From an uncultured Bacteroidales bacterium (GTDB lineage: Bacteria > Bacteroidota > Bacteroidia > Bacteroidales > P3), in NCBI GenBank assembly GCA_905234665.1, contig CAJOIV010000030.1, positions 1 through 46,993 of the forward strand: DNA of 46,993 bases, read 5' to 3'. The position numbers were made by a program, and so were the translations under genes. Under the pieces are notes generated by a model, which saw only the letters and a program-made list of their open reading frames with translations, did not search any database and was not told where the DNA came from. Numbering within the stretch: the stretch's first letter is position 1; every line of letters starts with the position of its first letter. Of this stretch, positions 31,144 through 39,127 are shown piece after piece.

Positions 31144-32841
31144 ATGATAAAGACCAACAATCTCAAAGGCGACATCTTCGGCGGCGTGACCGCCGGCATC
31201 GTCGCACTCCCCCTTGCCCTCGCCTTCGGCATCCAGGCCTTCGGCGGCGTCAACGACCCCTCGGCAGCCTCGATGGGTGCCCTCGCCGGACTGGTCGGCG
31301 CCACCATGCTGGGCTTCTTCGCAGCCCTCTTCGGCGGCACCCATAGCCAAATCAGCGGTCCCACAGGACCCATGACCGTCGTCACCGCCACCCTCATCAG
31401 TGGCGCGTGGGCCTCCACGGGCGGCAACATCTCGTCCGTGCTCATCAGCATGGCGCTGGCCGGTCTGTTCTGCGGCCTGTTCCAGATTCTCTTCGGCATC
31501 ATCAAGTTAGGAAAATACATCCGCTACATCCCCTACCCCGTCCTCTCGGGCTTCATGAGCGGTATCGGCGTCATCATCATCCTACAGCAGATCTACCCCC
31601 TGCTGGGACTCAAGGGCAGCGGCTCGATGATTGACCTGCTGGTGGGCCTGCCGGCAGCCGTCGGCGGCGGCATCAGCGTCACCGCGCTGCTCCTCGGCCT
31701 CGCCACCATCGCCATCATCTTCCTCTTCCCACTCATCACCAAGAAGGTGCCCGCCACCCTCGTGGCCCTCATCGTGGTGACGGTGGTGTCGCTGTTCTGC
31801 AACATGCCCGACAACCTCACCATCGGACTCATCCCCTCGGGCTTGCCCCTGCCCTTCTTCGCCAACAGCGCCGTCGACCTCGGCAGCGTCGACTGGGGCA
31901 TGGCCCTGAAGGCATCCGTCATCCCCGGCCTCACCCTCGCGGGCCTCGGCAGCATCGACACTCTGCTGACTTCCGTGGTGGCCGACAACATCACCAAGAC
32001 CAAGCACAACAGCAACAAGGAACTCATCGGACAGGGCATCGGCAACGCCATCGCAGGCCTCTTCTGCGGCCTCCCCGGCGCCGGCGCCACCATGCGTACC
32101 GTCGTCAACGTCAAGAGCGGCGGCCGCACGCAAATCAGCGGCATGGTGCATGCCCTGCTGCTCCTCGCCGTCCTGCTGGGACTCGGCAGCCTGGTGAAAT
32201 ATGTGCCCCTCTCCGTCCTCGCGGGTATCCTCATCACCGTGGGCTGGGGCATCATCGACTTCCGTGGCTTCAAAGACCTCCTCAAGATCCCGCGTGCCGA
32301 CGCCGTGGTGCTGATAGTGGTCTTCCTCGTCACCGTCTTCGTCGACCTCCTCACCGCCGTGGGCATCGGCATGGTCATTGCCTGCGTGCTCTTCATGAAA
32401 CGTGCCTCCGACCTCGTCGAGGGCGGCTACAGCAGCCAGGAGATGACGGGCTTCGACAAGGAGAGCCCCTGGGCCGACGAGGGCGGCATGCCCGACACAG
32501 CCAAGCACAGCATCTACATCCAGCGCTTGAACGGGCCCATCTTCTTCGGCACCATCAACAAGTTCAAGGAGGTGATGCAAGACGTGCCCGTCGATGCCAA
32601 GATTGTCATCATCCGTATGCGCCTCGTCAGCTTCATGGACCAGAGCGGCCTCTACGCCATGGAAGAGGCCATCAAGGAGATACAGTCGCACGGCACCCAG
32701 GTGCTCATGACCATCATCCAGCCCCAGCCCATGTACATGCTCACCACCCACAAGGTCATCCCCGAAGTCATCCCCCAAGACCACACCTTCCCCACCTTCG
32801 AAGCCTGCACCGAGTACTTGAAATTGAAAGTTGAAAATTGA
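31144..32841 (+). CDS. SulP-family anion transporter with STAS domain
   Basis: A 565-residue inner-membrane protein: about 12-14 hydrophobic segments, then a cytoplasmic STAS domain from about residue 445. Family marks are A-L-P-L-A-L-A-F-G-I in the first segment, the G-P-T-G-P-M-T-V-V pore region, A-L-G/A-G-L-G-S-I-D-T-L-L-T-S, and the STAS strand I-V-I-I-R-M-R-L-V-S-F-M-D-Q-S-G. SulP transporters carry sulphate, bicarbonate or dicarboxylates; the substrate cannot be assigned. The last residues (K-L-K-V-E-N) and stop lie inside a heptamer array, so the C-terminus appears to have been extended or replaced by repeat sequence. Confidence 0.92.
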   Translation: MIKTNNLKGDIFGGVTAGIVALPLALAFGIQAFGGVNDPSAASMGALAGLVGATMLGFFAALFGGTHSQISGPTGPMTVVTATLISGAWASTGGNISSVLISMALAGLFCGLFQILFGIIKLGKYIRYIPYPVLSGFMSGIGVIIILQQIYPLLGLKGSGSMIDLLVGLPAAVGGGISVTALLLGLATIAIIFLFPLITKKVPATLVALIVVTVVSLFCNMPDNLTIGLIPSGLPLPFFANSAVDLGSVDWGMALKASVIPGLTLAGLGSIDTLLTSVVADNITKTKHNSNKELIGQGIGNAIAGLFCGLPGAGATMRTVVNVKSGGRTQISGMVHALLLLAVLLGLGSLVKYVPLSVLAGILITVGWGIIDFRGFKDLLKIPRADAVVLIVVFLVTVFVDLLTAVGIGMVIACVLFMKRASDLVEGGYSSQEMTGFDKESPWADEGGMPDTAKHSIYIQRLNGPIFFGTINKFKEVMQDVPVDAKIVIIRMRLVSFMDQSGLYAMEEAIKEIQSHGTQVLMTIIQPQPMYMLTTHKVIPEVIPQDHTFPTFEACTEYLKLKVEN

Positions 32842-32849
32842 AAATTGAA
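32819..32849. repeat. 7-nt-period array at the SulP gene 3' end
   Basis: TTGAAAA/TTGAAAT heptamers, four units, containing the SulP stop and ending at the next start codon. Confidence 0.85.
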
Positions 32850-33242
32850 ATGGCTGACGCATTGAAAAACAGGGAAAATATTCTTCATCAGAAGAGTCTC
32901 GCTTTTGCATATAGATGTGTCAATCTATACAAATATCTTGTGTATGAGCGACCAGACAAAGAATATGTAATGAGCCGTCAGCTGCTGAAGAGTGGCACTA
33001 GCATTGGAGCCAATATACGGGAAAGCAAAAATGCCCAAAGTCCAGCCGATTTCATCAGTAAACTTTCCATAGCACTAAAGGAAGCAGACGAGTCACAATA
33101 CTGGATTGATTTGCTTCGTTTCGGAAACTTCCTTTCAGATCGGGAATTTGAGTCATTGAACAATGATGTCAAGGAATTGATAGCACTATTAACTTCCATA
33201 ATAAAAACAGAAAAGAAAAAACAGATTAATCAACCAAATTGA
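32850..33242 (+). CDS. Four-helix-bundle protein (S23/IVS-encoded type)
   Basis: A 130-residue helical protein of the 'four helix bundle/23S rRNA intervening-sequence protein' family. It shows S-R-Q-L-L-K-S-G-T-S-I-G-A-N-I-R-E-S at about residues 46-63 and K-L-S-I-A-L-K-E-A-D-E-S-Q-Y-W-I-D-L-L. The function of free-standing members is unknown. ATG 32850 lies directly after a heptamer array; the in-frame codon at 32838 is repeat sequence. It is AT-rich compared with sulP and yebC on either side, which suggests it was acquired. Confidence 0.9.
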   Translation: MADALKNRENILHQKSLAFAYRCVNLYKYLVYERPDKEYVMSRQLLKSGTSIGANIRESKNAQSPADFISKLSIALKEADESQYWIDLLRFGNFLSDREFESLNNDVKELIALLTSIIKTEKKKQINQPN

Positions 33243-33276
33243 GAAGGACATCTGTAGGATTTCACCTCGACAGATT

Positions 33277-33304
33277 TCAATTTTCAATTTTCAATTTTCA
33301 ATTT
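33277..33304. repeat. TCAATTT heptamer array before yebC
   Basis: Four perfect TCAATTT units, ending three bases before the yebC ATG. Confidence 0.9.
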
Positions 33305-33307
33305 ACC

Positions 33308-34018
33308 ATGGGAAGAGCTTTTGAATATCGCAAAGCAAGAAAACTGAAACGTTGGGGACACATGGCCCGGACGTTCACCAAGATTGGAAAAGAAATCGAA
33401 CTGGCAGTCCTCGCCAGCGGCCCCGACCCCTCCAGCAACCTCCGCCTCCGCCTGCTCATAGCCACCGCCAAGAGCGAGAGCATGCCCAAAGAGAATGTGG
33501 AACGCGCCATCAAGCGCGCCACCGAGAAGGACAAATCGGCCTACAAAGAGGTCGTCTACGACGGCAAAGGCCCCCACGGCACCGCCATCGTCGTGGAGAC
33601 CGCCACCGACAACCCCACACGCACCGTCGCCAACCTGCGTGCCGCCTTCGTGCGCGGCAAGGGCGAGCTGGGTACTATGGGAATGAACGACTTCCTCTTC
33701 GAGCGCAAGTGCTCCTTCGTCGTCGCCTACAAGGATGGTGTCGACATGGACGAGTTGGAGCTCGACCTCTGTGACTACGACATCGACGAGGTCTTCCTCG
33801 ACGAGGGCGACATCAATATCTTCGCCGACTTCAAGAACTATGGCCCCATCTCGAAGTACCTTGAGGACCACGGCTTTGAGATCAAGTCGTTCAAGTTCGA
33901 GCGCATCCCCCTCACCATGCGTGAGCTCTCTCCCGAGGAGCAAGAAGACGTCAACGCCCTCCTCGAACGCCTCGAGAACGACGATGACGTGGTCAACGTG
34001 TTCCATAACATGGCATGA
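33308..34018 (+). CDS. yebC: YebC/PmpR-family protein
   Basis: A 236-residue protein: three-lobed YebC fold with N-terminal M-G-R-A-F-E-Y-R-K-A and the G-P-x-x-x-N-L-R-L-R / P-K-E-N-V-E-R-A-I block. Members act as transcription regulators or help translate difficult sequences such as polyproline; which applies here is unknown. The upstream 69 residues-equivalent gap to the S23-type gene contains only a heptamer array. The stop overlaps the tcdA start (ATGA 34015-34018), so the two are coupled. No promoter box is evident near the start; transcription may come from upstream. Confidence 0.93.
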   Translation: MGRAFEYRKARKLKRWGHMARTFTKIGKEIELAVLASGPDPSSNLRLRLLIATAKSESMPKENVERAIKRATEKDKSAYKEVVYDGKGPHGTAIVVETATDNPTRTVANLRAAFVRGKGELGTMGMNDFLFERKCSFVVAYKDGVDMDELELDLCDYDIDEVFLDEGDINIFADFKNYGPISKYLEDHGFEIKSFKFERIPLTMRELSPEEQEDVNALLERLENDDDVVNVFHNMA

Positions 34019-34863
34019 GGACCATAGAGAAAGCCATCCTTAACCGCACCGCGCTGCTGGTGGGCGATTCCGCCATGGAGCACATCACGGCCGCGCGGGT
34101 CATCATCTTCGGTGTCGGTGGTGTAGGTTCGTGGTGCGCCGAGAGCCTGGTGCGCAGCGGCATACGCCACCTCACCATTGTCGACTCCGACCGGGTGTGC
34201 ATCACCAATGTCAACCGCCAGTCGATGGCAACCACACGCACGGTGGGGAGGGTCAAGGTGGACGCATTGAAGGAGCGTCTGCTCGAAATCAATCCAGAAG
34301 CCGACATCACTGCCGTGCAGGAAATCTTCAGCGCCGACACGGCCGACAGCTTCCACCTCGACGGGTACGACTATGTTGTCGACGCCATCGACAGCCTGAA
34401 GGACAAACTCGAGTTGATTCTGCGCTGCACACAGAAGCCCAAACCCGACAGCCGCACTCCTCAGCCCCTATTCTACAGCTCGATGGGTGCGGCATTGAAG
34501 ATAGACCCCACGCAGGTGAAGGTCAGTGAATTCTGGCAAGTCGACGGCTGCCCGCTGGCAGCCGTCCTGCGGCGACGCATGAGGAAGCAGAAACGCTTCC
34601 CTGAACGGAAGTTCCAGTGCGTGTGGAGTCCCGAGGTGCTACCCAACTTAGGGCAGGCCCACACCTGCGGCACCGAGGCCTGCATGTGCCCCAAAGCCGC
34701 CACCGGTGAAGGTCGTGCCGACCTCCTCAACCACGAATGGTGCACCTCGAAAGCCCAGATCAACGGCACCACCGCCCACATCACCGCCATCTTCGGCTTT
34801 ACCCTCGCCGGCCTCATCATCCAACACATCTACCGCCAGACCCCGCCACCCCCTGCATCCTGA
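34015..34863 (+). CDS. tcdA: tRNA threonylcarbamoyladenosine dehydratase (ThiF/MoeB fold)
   Basis: A 282-residue E1-like enzyme. TcdA uses ATP to cyclise t6A at tRNA position 37. The dinucleotide-binding loop G-V-G-G-V-G-S-W-C-A-E is at about residues 34-44, followed by D-S-D-R-V-C-I-T-N-V-N-R-Q and the D-A-I-D-S-L-K-D-K-L-E-L segment, all standard for the family. In the C-terminal third a cysteine cluster (H-T-C-G-T-E-A-C-M-C-P-K and later H-E-W-C) could bind a metal. It is coupled to yebC by a 4-base overlap. The A-I-F-G-F-T-L-A-G-L-I-I segment near the end matches the hydrophobic tail helix of TcdA. Confidence 0.88.
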   Translation: MRTIEKAILNRTALLVGDSAMEHITAARVIIFGVGGVGSWCAESLVRSGIRHLTIVDSDRVCITNVNRQSMATTRTVGRVKVDALKERLLEINPEADITAVQEIFSADTADSFHLDGYDYVVDAIDSLKDKLELILRCTQKPKPDSRTPQPLFYSSMGAALKIDPTQVKVSEFWQVDGCPLAAVLRRRMRKQKRFPERKFQCVWSPEVLPNLGQAHTCGTEACMCPKAATGEGRADLLNHEWCTSKAQINGTTAHITAIFGFTLAGLIIQHIYRQTPPPPAS

Positions 34864-35026
34864 CCATGAAGGGTGAACAGGAGAAAGGCCAAAAACGTCC
34901 AAAGCACCCTTCGACAGCCCTATTCTGCATTCCCGACAAAGAGAGAGACGCCGAAAATTTCGCCAACATAATACACTAAAGGACAACAACAAGAGCGGCC
35001 ACACAAAAGAAAAAAGCACAAAAAAC
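34864..35026. other. Gap before the tRNA promoter; one possible short ORF
   Basis: The only candidate is a 37-codon ORF at 34866-34979 (M-K-G-E-Q-E-K-G start, polar). It has no promoter or coding signature and is not called. No terminator hairpin for tcdA is obvious. Confidence 0.4.
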
Positions 35027-35057
35027 TTTGTTATATCAAAAAATAGTCGTACTTTTG
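35027..35057 (+). promoter_or_regulatory. tRNA-Glu promoter
   Basis: TTTG at 35027-35030, a 19-nt spacer, and TACTTTTG at 35050-35057: an exact TTTG/TAnnTTTG promoter. Transcription should start near 35064, about 30 bases before the mature tRNA. Confidence 0.85.
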
Positions 35058-35093
35058 CATCCGCTTTTCAGGAAAGAGAAGCGTCCAAAAACT

Positions 35094-35167
35094 GCCGCAT
35101 TCGTCTAGTGGTCCAGGACAACTGCCTCTCACGCAGTAGATCGCCGGTTCGACTCCGGCATGCGGTA
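35094..35167 (+). tRNA. tRNA-Glu (anticodon CTC)
   Basis: A full cloverleaf. Acceptor GCCGCAT / ATGCGGT (G1-T72 wobble at the end), D-arm GTC-TAGTGGTCCAG-GAC, anticodon arm ACTGC-CTCTCAC-GCAGT with anticodon CTC reading GAG, and T-arm GCCGG-TTCGACT-CCGGC. The discriminator is A. CCA is not encoded. It stands alone between tcdA and a hypothetical gene, with its own promoter and terminator. Confidence 0.97.
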
Positions 35168-35174
35168 CAAAAGC

Positions 35175-35200
35175 AAGCAACCTCCGAGGTTGCTTTTTTT
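35175..35200 (+). terminator. tRNA-Glu terminator
   Basis: Stem AAGCAACC (35175-35182) / GGTTGCTT (35188-35195), loop TCCGA, then a T-run to 35200. Confidence 0.92.
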
Positions 35201-35229
35201 GTAAAACAGCAGACAAAGGACAGATATCC

Positions 35230-36099
35230 ATGCCTCGAATCAACAATGTTAGCCCCCCGCAGGTCAACAAATCCGGCAAGGGCAGTTTCTGGAAGACGGT
35301 TGGCATAAAGGTGTTATGCTCCACCATATCGCTAATGCTCGCTCTCTCGGTGGCAGCACTGATGGAGATAAACCAGCGCGCCAAGGATCGCCGACTCTCC
35401 GCCATGATGGTGATGAGCAACATCGAGCGCTTTGCCCGCAATCTGGACGAGATTTCTTCCTGCATGGCTTCCACCGACAGCGTCGCCACATGGCTTCTCA
35501 GCAAGCCCGTCGAGGAACTGGAGCTGATGCCCGCCGAGGAACTGGACAACCTGCTGGGACAAGGCACTGCCCTGCTGTACCTGACCTACGACAAATCGAC
35601 GGAGAACATCTTCTCCAACAGCATCGAGACTTGGAAGAACATGGGCAACGTGAAGTTCATCGACTGTGTGGGAGAGTGTTTCTCGGCCATGCACACCGTT
35701 GAGGAGCGCTGGAACAAGTGGGTGGCACAGGTGGAGGAGTCGGTGATGGACATCAAGGAGCATCCCGACAGCCACGAGGGCCGCACCCTGCCCGCCAAAT
35801 GCCTGCGCAACGACAAGGTGCGGCACAACCTCAAGGGTGTCCACTACTGGAAGGCGTGGCTCTCCTACACAGCGGCCACCATGCGCTATCAAAACCTGAG
35901 CAACATGGAGGCCATCGGCATCACGGAACAGGAGGTGATGGAATACACCGACAACCGTATGTTCGGAGAGGAGAACCCCGAGATGGTTCCCGACTTCAGC
36001 AATTACTACAAAGGACCCCTGAATCCCGACAGCCTCACATCACTCACCCCTCTCGACATCCGCCTCGAGGAGGTGAAAGCCGAGAAGGTCCAACAGTAA
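35230..36099 (+). CDS. Membrane-anchored hypothetical protein
   Basis: A 289-residue protein with a short cytoplasmic start rich in Asn/Ser/Lys, one membrane segment at about residues 24-45 (V-L-C-S-T-I-S-L-M-L-A-L-S-V-A-A-L), and a large helical extracytoplasmic part. I do not recognise a family. The visible cysteines (E-I-S-S-C-M, F-I-D-C-V-G-E-C, K-C-L) are unpaired in pattern. N-terminal anchor plus helical sensor-like domain resembles the periplasmic part of signalling proteins, but there is no kinase or output domain. It sits directly after the tRNA terminator; no promoter box is clear. The gene is convergent with the btuF-like gene. Confidence 0.8.
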   Translation: MPRINNVSPPQVNKSGKGSFWKTVGIKVLCSTISLMLALSVAALMEINQRAKDRRLSAMMVMSNIERFARNLDEISSCMASTDSVATWLLSKPVEELELMPAEELDNLLGQGTALLYLTYDKSTENIFSNSIETWKNMGNVKFIDCVGECFSAMHTVEERWNKWVAQVEESVMDIKEHPDSHEGRTLPAKCLRNDKVRHNLKGVHYWKAWLSYTAATMRYQNLSNMEAIGITEQEVMEYTDNRMFGEENPEMVPDFSNYYKGPLNPDSLTSLTPLDIRLEEVKAEKVQQ

Positions 36100-36103
36100 A
36101 TAT

Positions 36104-36126
36104 TTTTTCCTGACAAGTCAGAAAAA
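36104..36126. terminator. Weak hairpin between convergent genes
   Basis: TTTTTCC-TGAC-AA-GTCA-GAAAAA, a short stem with A/T flanks in the 59-bp gap. It could serve either strand; low confidence. Confidence 0.35.
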
Positions 36127-36158
36127 GCAGTTGCCCGCAGCCATATCGCAGGGCAGGT

Positions 36159-37070
36159 TTAGGGGTTAGAGAGTCGTTGGGCGAGGAATTGGACGGCGTC
36201 GATGTTGCGAGGGACCTGTAGGTCGATAAGGCCACTGTTGATGCCGATGACACGGTGCTCCTTGACGGCCGAGAGACGTGTATAGGGAGGCGTAGTGCAA
36301 AAGGCAGCAGAGTCCTCACGACGGATGAGGATGTAGTCGGGGTCGGCCGTGAGGAGGGCTTCGAGACTGTAGCTCCAGCCTGTGATGTCCTCGGCGACAT
36401 TGCGGCCACCGGCCATGGTGATGATGTCGTTGATAAAAGAGTCTCCACCGGCGGTGAAGTTGCCCGTGGGGCCAAAGCCGACGACGTAATACACACTCCT
36501 CCGCCCTTCGGGCACCTCCCCTAACTTAGGGGAGGAGTTTTGAGAATTGAGGATTGATAGTTGGGAAATTTTCTCTCGCAACACCTCATTCAGGCTGTCG
36601 GCCTGGGGGGTGCGGCCGATGAGTTGCCCGATGCGTGAAATATTCTCGTAGAGGCCATCAAACCGCTTCTTCTCAATGACGTGGACAGTGGCGACACCCA
36701 TTTTCTCCAACTGGTCTGTACTCTTCTTGGGAATCATGGAACCGCTGATGACGATATCCGGATTGAGAGAGACGATCTTCTCGACGTTGAGGTTGCTGAT
36801 GCCGCCGATGCTCTCGACCAACGCCGCCTCGGGAGGATAGGTGCAGAAGTCGGTGCGTCCTACAAGCAACTCCTGTCCGCCAAGGGCGTAGATTATCTCG
36901 GTGACAGCGGGCGAGGTGGAGACCACACGCTGCGGGGCGACAGGGACCTGGACGGTGCGGTTGTAATCGTCGGTGTAGGCGACGGTATCATTCTTGTGCT
37001 GCGGAGAGGCACAAGAATGAAGTAAGAAGTACGAACTAAGAACCAAGAGGTAGAGAAGGCGTTTACGCAT
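36159..37070 (-). CDS. BtuF-like ABC-transporter substrate-binding lipoprotein
   Basis: A 303-residue lipoprotein: signal peptide with lipobox L-L-H-S-C (Cys19 or so), then a TroA/BtuF fold. It shows R-V-V-S-T-S-P-A-V-T-E-I-I-Y-A-L-G, K-I-V-S-L-N-P-D-I-V-I-S and V-Y-Y-V-V-G-F-G. It binds cobalamin, haem or iron-siderophore; no permease or ATPase gene is next to it, so the ligand is unknown. The start ATG 37070 overlaps the end of fabG by 8 bases. Residues about 168-194 are repeat-derived: a heptamer array (Q-L-S-I-L-N-S-Q) then the palindromic element (S-S-P-K-L-G-E-V-P-E-G-R-R-S). The signal peptide itself is also largely encoded by an AAGAACT-type array. Confidence 0.9.
   Translation of the reverse strand: MRKRLLYLLVLSSYFLLHSCASPQHKNDTVAYTDDYNRTVQVPVAPQRVVSTSPAVTEIIYALGGQELLVGRTDFCTYPPEAALVESIGGISNLNVEKIVSLNPDIVISGSMIPKKSTDQLEKMGVATVHVIEKKRFDGLYENISRIGQLIGRTPQADSLNEVLREKISQLSILNSQNSSPKLGEVPEGRRSVYYVVGFGPTGNFTAGGDSFINDIITMAGGRNVAEDITGWSYSLEALLTADPDYILIRREDSAAFCTTPPYTRLSAVKEHRVIGINSGLIDLQVPRNIDAVQFLAQRLSNP
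36491..36570 (-). repeat. Palindromic element copy 3 plus heptamer array (inside btuF-like gene)
   Basis: The element (36491-36537, sense orientation relative to the gene) reads S-S-P-K-L-G-E-V-P-E-G-R-R-S. Directly upstream, 36538-36570 holds TCAATTC-like heptamers. The frame is kept through both. Confidence 0.9.
37017..37050. repeat. AAGAACT-type array in a signal peptide
   Basis: GAAGTAA-GAAGTAC-GAACTAA-GAACCAA heptamers, matching 31046-31073. On the minus strand they encode V-L-S-S-Y-F-L-L-H of the lipoprotein signal sequence. Confidence 0.85.
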
Positions 37071-37809
37071 CTTCCAGTCCTCCACACAGGTGCATGATGT
37101 CGCCGGTATTGTAGGTACCGAGTTCCGAGGCATAGTAGAGACAGGCGTTGGCCACTTCGCGGGCGGTGCCGGGACGGCGCAGGGGAATGCGCGTCTGCCA
37201 GTACTGCTTGAGTTGCTCGGGAATATCGCCCGTCATCTCGGTGACGATGAATCCGGGGGCAACGGCGTTGATGCGGATGTTACGGCCACCGAACTCCTTG
37301 GCCATGGCTTTGGTGAAGCCGAGGATGCCGGCCTTGGAGGCGGCATAGTTCGACTGGTTGTAGTTGCCGCCAATGCCAACAACGGAACTGATGTTGACGA
37401 TGCTGCCGGAGCCCTGCTTCCAGAGGTAGGGATGGACGGCCTTGGTCATGCAGAAAACCGACTTGAGATTGGCGTTGATGACGCTGTCCCACTGCTCCTC
37501 GGTCATACGTTTGAGGGCGTTGTCACTGGTGATGCCGGCATTGTTGACGAGAATGTCGATATGGCCAAAGTCCTCGACCACCTGTTTGACGAAGTCCTGC
37601 GAGGCCTGGAACTGGGTGACGTCGACGGCATAGCCTTTGGCGTTGACGCCGAGGGCGGCGATTTCGTTCTCGACGGCAATCATGCTTTCGTTGCGGGTGC
37701 GGCCGCAGAAGGCAATATTGCAGCCCTCTTCGGCAAAACGGAGGGCAATGGCACGACCGATGCCGCGGGTGGCACCGGTGATGATGGCTACTTGGTTCTT
37801 GAGTAACAT
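37063..37809 (-). CDS. fabG: 3-oxoacyl-[acyl-carrier-protein] reductase
   Basis: A 248-residue SDR enzyme reducing 3-oxoacyl-ACP with NADPH in fatty-acid synthesis. The cofactor loop is T-G-A-T-R-G-I-G near residue 12. N-N-A-G is near residue 90. The catalytic triad lies in N-I-S-S (Ser) and Y-A-A-S-K (Tyr, Lys) near residue 155. The C-terminus ends H-L-C-G-G-L rather than the usual V-D-G-G-M, but the core is intact. It lies 51 bases after folC with an ATGTGT-type repeat in the gap, and overlaps the btuF-like gene by 8 bases. The FabG call is favoured by length and context; other SDR reductases cannot be fully excluded. Confidence 0.9.
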   Translation of the reverse strand: MLLKNQVAIITGATRGIGRAIALRFAEEGCNIAFCGRTRNESMIAVENEIAALGVNAKGYAVDVTQFQASQDFVKQVVEDFGHIDILVNNAGITSDNALKRMTEEQWDSVINANLKSVFCMTKAVHPYLWKQGSGSIVNISSVVGIGGNYNQSNYAASKAGILGFTKAMAKEFGGRNIRINAVAPGFIVTEMTGDIPEQLKQYWQTRIPLRRPGTAREVANACLYYASELGTYNTGDIMHLCGGLEDA

Positions 37810-37856
37810 ATTGTGAATGATTGAATGTGTAAATGTGATAATGTGTAAGTGTGTGG
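37806..37856. repeat. ATGTGT-type degenerate repeat before fabG
   Basis: Units such as GAATGTGTAAATGTG and ATAATGTGTAAGTGTG fill the folC-fabG gap. Same family as 10776-10812 and 23221-23382. Confidence 0.7.
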
Positions 37857-37860
37857 GTGG

Positions 37861-39126
37861 CTACCGCGGGGATAGGGCGTCGGCGACGAGGAAGATGCTG
37901 CCGGTGACGAGGACGAGGTCTTCCTCTGGATCAGAGGCCTTGCGGGCGGCGGCGATGGCATCGTGGACGTCGGGGAATGCCTCGCCGGGCATGCCGAGTT
38001 CCGCGGCGGCTTCGGCAAGTTGGGCGACGGGAAGTCCACGGGGAACGGAGGGTTGCGAATAGTAGAAAGTTGTGCGCTCGCGGGGGAGCATTTGGAGGAT
38101 ATGGCGGAAGTCCTTGTCGTTGACGCAGCCGTAGATGAGGTGCAGATGCCGATAAGGGATGGTGCTGAGCTTGGCGAGCATGACCTCGATGCCGTCAGCA
38201 TTGTGGGCGGTCTCGCAGATGGTGAGGGGCTTCTCCCCTATCTTCTCCCAGCGGCCATGAAGTCCTGTGTCCGTGACCACGCGGGCAATGCCCTGACGGA
38301 TATTGTCGTTGGATACGGAGAAGGGGAGCTGTTGCACGGCTTCGAGGACGGTGGCGACGTTATGCAGCTGGTAACTGCCCGTCATCTCGCAAGGGTAGTC
38401 GCCGACATAGACTCCGTCGTGTTCCACCTTCCAGTCAGGCAACACACGCCAATGCTCGGAAGCCACGGAGAGGGGCGCATGACACTCCTTGGCCTTGGCT
38501 TCGAACACGGGCATCGTCTCTGGCTGGTATTGTCCAATGACCACGGGGACGCCCTCCTTGATGATGCCGGCCTTCTCGGCGGCGATCTTCTCGAGTGTAT
38601 CGCCGAGGAACTGGGTGTGGTCGAGACCGATGTTGGTGATGACAGACAGCAGCGGGGTGATGACATTGGTGCTGTCGAGTCGACCGCCCATGCCCACCTC
38701 GACGACGGCGACATCCACCCTCTCGCGGGCGAAATAGTCGAAGGCAAGCCCCACTGTCATCTCAAAGAAGCTCAGTTTCAAGTCCTCCATAAAGGGGCGG
38801 TGCGTCTCGACGAAGGCGGTGACCGCCTCCTCGGGTATCATCTCTCCATTGATACGTATCCTTTCGCGGAAGTCCACCAGGTGCGGCGAGGTATAAAGGC
38901 CCACTCTGTAGCCCGCCTGCATGAGGATGGAGCAGAGCATGTGAGAGACAGAGCCTTTGCCGTTGGTGCCAGCCACATGGATGCTACGGAACTTGCGCTC
39001 GGGGTGGCCGAGGTGCTCCATGAGGCTGACGGTGTTGGTGATGTCGGCCTTATAAGCCGCCTTCCCCACACGCTGATACATGGGGAGAGAGGTGAAGAGG
39101 TAATCGAGAGTCTCGGCGTAGGTCAT
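37861..39126 (-). CDS. folC: Folylpolyglutamate / dihydrofolate synthase
   Basis: A 421-residue Mur-ligase-fold enzyme that adds glutamate to folates. The P-loop H-V-A-G-T-N-G-K-G-S is at about residues 50-59, followed by Y-T-S-P-H-L-V-D-F-R-E-R-I-R. The V-E-V-G-M-G-G-R-L-D-S-T-N-V block and the T-N-I-G-L-D-H-T-Q-F-L-G-D-T region are classic FolC motifs. The C-terminal ligase domain ends V-T-G-S-I-F-L-V-A. The length is normal. It lies downstream of the outer-membrane barrel gene across a 118-bp gap made almost entirely of repeats. Confidence 0.95.
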   Translation of the reverse strand: MTYAETLDYLFTSLPMYQRVGKAAYKADITNTVSLMEHLGHPERKFRSIHVAGTNGKGSVSHMLCSILMQAGYRVGLYTSPHLVDFRERIRINGEMIPEEAVTAFVETHRPFMEDLKLSFFEMTVGLAFDYFARERVDVAVVEVGMGGRLDSTNVITPLLSVITNIGLDHTQFLGDTLEKIAAEKAGIIKEGVPVVIGQYQPETMPVFEAKAKECHAPLSVASEHWRVLPDWKVEHDGVYVGDYPCEMTGSYQLHNVATVLEAVQQLPFSVSNDNIRQGIARVVTDTGLHGRWEKIGEKPLTICETAHNADGIEVMLAKLSTIPYRHLHLIYGCVNDKDFRHILQMLPRERTTFYYSQPSVPRGLPVAQLAEAAAELGMPGEAFPDVHDAIAAARKASDPEEDLVLVTGSIFLVADALSPR

Positions 39127-39127
39127 G

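Noticed and set aside
34636..34660. Possible decayed copy of the palindromic element in tcdA (CCCAACTTAGGG core)
   Set aside because: Only the first hairpin core resembles the element, with several mismatches, and the outer arms are missing. Chance cannot be excluded.
34866..34979. 37-codon ORF after tcdA
   Set aside because: Too short, no promoter or recognisable feature; may be chance.
35094..35167. tRNA-Glu as an integration site
   Set aside because: No integrase gene and no repeated tRNA 3' end was seen downstream.
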